In this document: piece by piece, positions 30,775 to 34,532 of the stretch
How the letters are laid out: the number at the start of each line of letters is the position of its first letter
Numbering within the stretch: position 1 is the stretch's first letter
From: CAIZGX01 sp044374295
GTDB taxonomy: Bacteria; Bacteroidota; Bacteroidia; Flavobacteriales_D; Sanyastnellaceae
Length of the DNA stretch: 34,532 nt
Assembly: GCA_044374295.1 (NCBI GenBank)
Contig: JBILOU010000020.1
Location: forward strand, 1-34,532
Direction: 5' to 3'
Notes under the pieces: model-generated
Seen by the model: only the letters and a program-made list of their open reading frames with translations
The model's database searches: none
Told to the model about the DNA's origin: nothing
Translations under genes and position numbers: made by a program

Positions 30775-31046
30775 GAAATCTCTTCAAGATTGGAAAGGAC
30801 AACAATTTGTTCCTTTCCTTTCTTTGTTACATTGTAACCTAGGCCGCCTTTGTTTACGATATACCCTTCCAAATATAATTTGGTGACACGTTCGCCAAGC
30901 TGAGTGCTGTGTGTTTGATGGGCAGCGTCGCGCTGAATGCGCGTCCAAAAATTTGCCTCTAATTGATTGAGTTTAATGTACTGACTTTTGTTGTTCTTGC
31001 GAAAAGTCTGAATGATATCTAAGATTACGAAATCGTATTTATCCAT
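30771..31046 (-). CDS. Small winged-helix-like protein
   Basis: A 91-residue basic protein not matched to a named family. Three helical stretches (DFVILDIIQTFRKNN, LNQLEANFWTRIQRDA, TQLGERVTKLYLEGYI) are followed by a short beta-wing-like stretch (VNKGGLGYNVTKKGKEQIVVL). This order, and the phrase LYLEGYIVNKGGLGYNVTKKG, resembles a winged-helix DNA-binding fold. No signal peptide is seen. It is transcribed from its own promoter: a -7 box TACTTTCG lies on the minus strand at 31084-31091. It overlaps the phoH stop by four bases, so transcription past either stop would produce antisense to the other. A transcription-factor role is inferred from fold impression only. Confidence 0.68.
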   Translation of the reverse strand: MDKYDFVILDIIQTFRKNNKSQYIKLNQLEANFWTRIQRDAAHQTHSTQLGERVTKLYLEGYIVNKGGLGYNVTKKGKEQIVVLSNLEEIS

Positions 31047-31083
31047 GTTTAAAATCTCAAAAAGTTTTGGTTAAGCTTTCCAA

Positions 31084-31091
31084 CGAAAGTA
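31084..31091 (-). promoter_or_regulatory. Candidate -7 box of the winged-helix-like gene
   Basis: The minus strand reads TACTTTCG, matching TAnnTTCG, 37 bases before the ATG at 31046. Confidence 0.38.
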
Positions 31092-31158
31092 CTCTGCATA
31101 CATGGGCGTGTGACAAGCAACTTGAAAATTTTGCTCACAACATATTAACTAAATTTTA

Positions 31159-31166
31159 TACCTTCG
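31159..31166 (+). promoter_or_regulatory. Candidate -7 box of the second T9SS gene
   Basis: TACCTTCG matches TAnnTTCG and lies 18 bases before the ATG at 31185. A TTTTG upstream (31129-31133) is slightly far for a -33 element. Confidence 0.4.
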
Positions 31167-31184
31167 TTAAACAACCTTATCGAA

Positions 31185-32234
31185 ATGAAAAAACTTTTAT
31201 TTGCTGTTTCTCTTTGTGCTCCGTTTTGTCTGAGCGCTCAAATTACAATTACAAAGAACCATCTGCCACTTGGCGGCGATATTCTTTCGCAAGAAAACGC
31301 AACTTATGTTGGAACCTTCGACGAAGGAGATACAGGTCCGAATCATGTTTGGAATTTCGATGAATCGAATCTTACGCTTAGCGGAAATATTCAGCAGACA
31401 GAGTGTGTAGATATTTCAACCACACCCTTCACCTACCAAATCTTTTTTAACAGTCCATTCGATTCAGAGCACAACTCTGATTTTGCTGTTGGATTAGCAG
31501 AATTGGGAGGAAATCTTCAAGGTTTGCCGGTTACGTTGGAAGACATCTATTCATATTATCAAAACAACAACAGCAGATATGCCATTGTGGGTGTGGGCGC
31601 AACGGTGAGCGGTATTCCTATTCCGCAACAAGCCAGTCCTGTAGATGTTGTCTACGATTATCCAGTTGCTTTCGGAGACTTGCATACGAGCGTTTCAGAA
31701 CAAGTGATTCAAATTCCAACTTTGGGATACAGAAAAACAAATCAGACACGTGTGAATGAAGTCGATGGTTGGGGTACTGTGAATTTTTTCGGCACGTCGT
31801 ATCAAGCACTTCGCGTAAAGACAACCATCAATGCAGCGGATTCAATCTACGTAGATCTTCTTGGTTTCGGTTTTCAATTCGATCGTCCAGAAGCAATTGA
31901 ATATAAGTTCTTGGTTCAAGAGCATTTGGTTCCATTGGTTCAAGTGAATTACACGGCTGGAGCAAATAGTGGTGTGTTGGTATCTGCCCAACCGATAAGC
32001 GTTTTAGAATCAAGCGCACCGCAATTCGCTGTATTTCCAAATCCAACAACAGATTACTTAATGGTTAAATGGGAAGGTGCATATAACGTTCCTTACTCGG
32101 TTTATAACATGGAAGGAAAGCGTGTAATGGAAGGAAGTCTTTCAGATAACTCTCAAATTGAAGTGAGTGTTTTGGCTAACGGATTATACTTCCTGAAAAC
32201 AGCAACAAGTGAAACATATTTCTTGAAGAAGTAA
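31185..32234 (+). CDS. T9SS-secreted protein, type A sorting domain
   Basis: A 349-residue secreted or surface protein. Signal peptide about 1-19 (ending CLSAQ). The middle (about 20-270) is beta-rich, starting ITITKNHLPLGGDILSQENATY, and matches no named domain by eye; similar proteins of unknown function are common in Flavobacteriales. The C-terminal 75 or so residues (FAVFPNPTTDYLMVKW, then YNMEGKRVMEG and LANGLYFLKT) are a clear type A T9SS sorting domain. It is transcribed alone and ends in a strong hairpin terminator. No catalytic motif is visible, so function is open. Its export route is well supported. Confidence 0.87.
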   Translation: MKKLLFAVSLCAPFCLSAQITITKNHLPLGGDILSQENATYVGTFDEGDTGPNHVWNFDESNLTLSGNIQQTECVDISTTPFTYQIFFNSPFDSEHNSDFAVGLAELGGNLQGLPVTLEDIYSYYQNNNSRYAIVGVGATVSGIPIPQQASPVDVVYDYPVAFGDLHTSVSEQVIQIPTLGYRKTNQTRVNEVDGWGTVNFFGTSYQALRVKTTINAADSIYVDLLGFGFQFDRPEAIEYKFLVQEHLVPLVQVNYTAGANSGVLVSAQPISVLESSAPQFAVFPNPTTDYLMVKWEGAYNVPYSVYNMEGKRVMEGSLSDNSQIEVSVLANGLYFLKTATSETYFLKK

Positions 32235-32252
32235 TTCCATTTTTATAAAATG

Positions 32253-32280
32253 AAAAAGGGAGCAGATGCTCCCTTTTTTT
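32253..32280. terminator. Bidirectional intrinsic terminator
   Basis: An eleven-base stem (AAAAAGGGAGC at 32253-32263 with GCTCCCTTTTT at 32268-32278) has the four-base loop AGAT. T-runs follow on both strands, so it can end the T9SS gene (plus) and the DUF4249-type gene (minus). Confidence 0.9.
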
Positions 32281-32294
32281 ATGCTCGATTTTTT

Positions 32295-33431
32295 TTAGTT
32301 GCAAGTAAATTCCGTGTTACTCGGATTCGGATCGCAAAAGTTCAAATCGGAAGTGTAAATTCCGTTCATCAATGCGTTAATGTTACTTGTTCCATTTCCG
32401 GATTCAAGTGGAATATTCAACACGTATGCGCTCGCACGTGATGCGAATAGACCTAATCCTCCTACAACGTTCGTATAACTTGGGCGCTCTTGAATAATAC
32501 CGGTTACAGGATTGTTTACGTTGATGTATGTCTTCAATTCGTCGTTTGCTAATCCCATGCGCAATTCGAAAGCCCGAGTCTTATTGCCGTCGTAGGTTCC
32601 TACTTCACGACGAATAAGTGTATTCGTTTCCAGGTTTGTTCCTAAGAAAGAAAAGAAAGGCTCTGCATTGAATGTTAGGTTGTAGTAACCTGAATTCAAA
32701 TCAATGTCGTCTGCATTAAAGGTTCCTATTTTCCAATCAATGAATTTGTCTGTTGAAGAAACCAATTGGGTTAAAGCGTTATCTGAATATAGGTTTTCAG
32801 TGTAATAGAAGCGCAAAGCCAAATCATAAATCTCAGCATTGTCAATAGGAGTCCAACGAATGGAAACATTGTCGCGATAATCGATTGCTCCAGTAACGGT
32901 GTTTGTTGCTGCAAAGGACAAACCTAAATTAGTCTGAGGACTCTGAAAAAACACATTGGCTGAAGGAATAACGTCGGTCCAGGCGAATACATCGGGGCGA
33001 GAAACGAAGTCTGCTACTAGTTTGTAAGTTGCATTCGGATTAATTCCAGTTGGACTGGCGAAGTAATAAACGGTTTGCTCAGGACCGTAGAACATACCAT
33101 TCACATCTTTGTTGGAAATGGTTATTGGTTGCAAGTTGTGAATGGCAATTGGATTTGGATTTCCAGTTGCATACTCTTCAATTTTTAATGCCGCGAATTC
33201 TTCCCACTTGTATTCTGAACTATCACGAATCATAGCGTAATCGTTCAAATTACCATCACCTAAAAAAGTCTTTGTAATCTTCACGAATTGAGTGTCGGCC
33301 TGCGGGTCTAATAATCCGAACACTACCGTTGTGCTCGCATAAGGAGCCGTCAAATCTACCTCTGTCTCACACGAAGAAAAAACAGCTAATGAAACGGCCG
33401 CGATAGCCGATAAAGAAAAAATCTTATTCAT
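32295..33431 (-). CDS. DUF4249-type outer-membrane-associated lipoprotein
   Basis: A 378-residue lipoprotein with lipobox FSSC (Cys about 20), followed by ETEVDLTAPYASTTVVFGLLD. This matches the opening of DUF4249 proteins, which are commonly encoded beside TonB-dependent receptors in Bacteroidota. The body is beta-rich, and the late stretch SYTNVVGGLGLFASR (about 325-339) corresponds to the GLGIFG-like block typical of the family. No TonB receptor gene is in view, so any such partner would be elsewhere. It is preceded by a -7 box (TATATTTG, minus strand) only four bases before the start codon. The molecular role of DUF4249 is unknown. The assignment is by pattern and moderately sure. Confidence 0.75.
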   Translation of the reverse strand: MNKIFSLSAIAAVSLAVFSSCETEVDLTAPYASTTVVFGLLDPQADTQFVKITKTFLGDGNLNDYAMIRDSSEYKWEEFAALKIEEYATGNPNPIAIHNLQPITISNKDVNGMFYGPEQTVYYFASPTGINPNATYKLVADFVSRPDVFAWTDVIPSANVFFQSPQTNLGLSFAATNTVTGAIDYRDNVSIRWTPIDNAEIYDLALRFYYTENLYSDNALTQLVSSTDKFIDWKIGTFNADDIDLNSGYYNLTFNAEPFFSFLGTNLETNTLIRREVGTYDGNKTRAFELRMGLANDELKTYINVNNPVTGIIQERPSYTNVVGGLGLFASRASAYVLNIPLESGNGTSNINALMNGIYTSDLNFCDPNPSNTEFTCN

Positions 33432-33435
33432 GTTT

Positions 33436-33443
33436 CAAATATA
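33436..33443 (-). promoter_or_regulatory. -7 box of the DUF4249-type gene
   Basis: The minus strand reads TATATTTG, a perfect TAnnTTTG, and ends four bases before the ATG at 33431. A leaderless transcript is predicted. Confidence 0.5.
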
Positions 33444-33484
33444 AGTCGCGATTAAGCTCAATAAATTCAAATCTTGTCAATTTC

Positions 33485-34532
33485 TTACGCGTTCAGCGAA
33501 ATTAAAAACTCAAGTGTATTCACGTTGTCTGCGTAATCGGTAAGGGTTGGGCACTGGCTGTTTCCAAACGGAATGAATTCATTTCCAACAATACATTGTA
33601 TTTGATCGGCATGATTATCCAAATGTTGAAGCAATGCTTCCTTGTTTTCATAGCGCTCGTAAAACACCGAAGCGACAGGCGATGCAATGTTTTTATCTTC
33701 CTTGAAAATCACAAATCCGTTTTCCAATAGATCTTCATTGTTCAACAACCAAACAGCTTTGTTGTAGTCATAATTGTTCGCGTATTTGTTGTGCGTGGCA
33801 ATGGATTGAAAACTGAAAATGCCGTTGAAGATTCTGTCTAAATCGAAATCAACGGGCAAATAAAGTTTGGTCACATTGCGACATCCCAAACCGAAGTAAT
33901 CGAAAAGGTCGTTTCCTAATTTCTCAAGTTGCTCGGGCGTTTCATTTCCATCGAGAATGGCAACGCTGTTTCTATTTTGACGAATGATGTGCGGATACTT
34001 TCCAAAATAATTGTGGAAGTGAACGGCTGTTGAATTGCTTCCGGTAGCAATCACCGCTTCGAAGTCTTCGAGTTTTCCTCTTGAGAAGGAGTAGTTCAAA
34101 TCGAAATCGTTTTCAAATTTCCCAGCAATCTTCAAAAGAGCAGGGATAAGAATGGGGTCGTCTGAACTTAATTTGATTAGCGCTTTGTTTCCAGTAATCA
34201 GAACTGAAAGGATATCGTGAAATCCAACAATAGGAATGTTTCCTGCACAGATGATGGCGACAGTCTTGGGTTTGCTCGCGAATGAAACACCGTTTGTCCA
34301 AGCCGAAAGCTTCTCTAGGGTCAATTCATTTGACCAAGCGGTAAGGGCTTGACGAACATTCGAAGGGGTGAACCATCCGTTGAAGGTAAACGCCGATTCA
34401 ATGACGTCATTTACTCCATTGAACTCCTCTTCGGTTAATCCACATGCGTATCCGGGCCAATCTTTCTTGTCTGAAAAGTTCTGCAGGGCCTGTCCCAGTT
34501 GAACAAATGTTTGAATTCGTTGTTCTAGAGTT
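33485..34532 (-). CDS. LuxC-like acyl-CoA reductase (5' end outside window)
   Basis: The frame is open to the right window edge (first complete codon at 34531), so at least 348 residues are present and the true start lies outside. A TTG at 34324 is not the start, because conserved sequence continues upstream of it (GYACGLTEEEFNGVNDVIE, FNGWFTPSNVRQALTAW). Family blocks are TVAIICAGNIPIVGFHD, GNKALIKLSSDDP and LFDYFGLGCRNVTKLYLP, where the Cys in LGCRNV fits the LuxC/aldehyde-dehydrogenase catalytic Cys. Such enzymes reduce acyl-CoA or acyl-enzyme thioesters to aldehydes. In Bacteroidota the gene is widespread, often near a ferredoxin gene and serC/serA, and is not part of a bioluminescence operon. 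None of those neighbours is in view. Confidence 0.88.
   Translation of the reverse strand, partial: TLEQRIQTFVQLGQALQNFSDKKDWPGYACGLTEEEFNGVNDVIESAFTFNGWFTPSNVRQALTAWSNELTLEKLSAWTNGVSFASKPKTVAIICAGNIPIVGFHDILSVLITGNKALIKLSSDDPILIPALLKIAGKFENDFDLNYSFSRGKLEDFEAVIATGSNSTAVHFHNYFGKYPHIIRQNRNSVAILDGNETPEQLEKLGNDLFDYFGLGCRNVTKLYLPVDFDLDRIFNGIFSFQSIATHNKYANNYDYNKAVWLLNNEDLLENGFVIFKEDKNIASPVASVFYERYENKEALLQHLDNHADQIQCIVGNEFIPFGNSQCPTLTDYADNVNTLEFLISLNA

Noticed and set aside
33485..34532. Bioluminescence (lux) operon
   Set aside because: The LuxC-like protein is a common Bacteroidota acyl-CoA reductase; no luxA, luxB, luxD or luxE is present.

Overview
This window comes from a Bacteroidota chromosome, most likely a Flavobacteriales member (Crocinitomicaceae/Fluviicola-like by gene content). 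The evidence is two proteins with C-terminal type IX secretion (T9SS) sorting domains, a DUF4249-type lipoprotein, a DnaB of the long Bacteroidota type, a LuxC-like acyl-CoA reductase, and many promoter -7 boxes of the Bacteroidota form TAnnTTTG/TAnnTTCG. Family assignments rest on motifs read by eye; no database search was run. No rRNA, tRNA, CRISPR array, insertion sequence or prophage was seen.

Layout. (1) 1-2627, minus: an AT-rich pair of secreted glycoside hydrolases, GH5 then GH31 (cut by the window edge). (2) 2795-5140: an OsmC-family protein (minus) diverging from the replicative helicase gene dnaB (plus). (3) 5526-15845, minus: ten tightly packed or overlapping genes that look like one operon. 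In transcription order: DUF2520/Rossmann protein, KdsC-type phosphatase, secreted M1 peptidase, BioY, PaaG-like enoyl-CoA hydratase/isomerase, DUF551 protein, Wzx-like flippase, GT4, ExoA-like GT2, beta-mannosidase. The flippase and two glycosyltransferases suggest export of a surface glycan, with KdsC linking to Kdo/LPS; the other genes look like passengers. (4) 15886-19988, plus: RlmI-like methyltransferase, LTA4-hydrolase-type M1 lipoprotein and an exported protein of unknown function. (5) 19989-21800, minus: ilvE and an orphan NarL-type response regulator. (6) 21955-30774, plus: metallophosphoesterase, SiaB-like kinase, HEAT-cyclophilin fusion, MsrA lipoprotein, T9SS adhesin-like protein, GT87-like membrane protein and PhoH. 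(7) 30771-34532: a small winged-helix-like protein, a second T9SS protein, a DUF4249-type lipoprotein and a LuxC-like acyl-CoA reductase cut by the window edge.

The most striking signal is non-coding. Both sides of dnaB carry arrays of very short perfect palindromes, each with exactly a three-base centre, strung together by a constant linker. Upstream (3308-3442) there are eight units joined by CA in the left half and TG in the right half. Downstream (5145-5527) there are about 25 units, joined mostly by GAAT on the left and ATTC on the right. The downstream array includes five copies of a 60-bp unit that is itself four palindromes plus four linkers (11+4+9+4+9+4+15+4). The linker becomes its own reverse complement at one AT-rich switch point in each array. 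The fifth 60-bp copy differs from the others only in palindrome centres and a linker, never in a stem. This resembles, without matching, REP/BIME elements, where hairpins carry a fixed tetranucleotide.

Other points of note are -7 boxes only 4-8 bases from start codons, which predict leaderless mRNAs; a 40-bp divergent promoter driving the ten-gene operon; and an ilvE terminator embedded in the coding sequence of the opposing gene.
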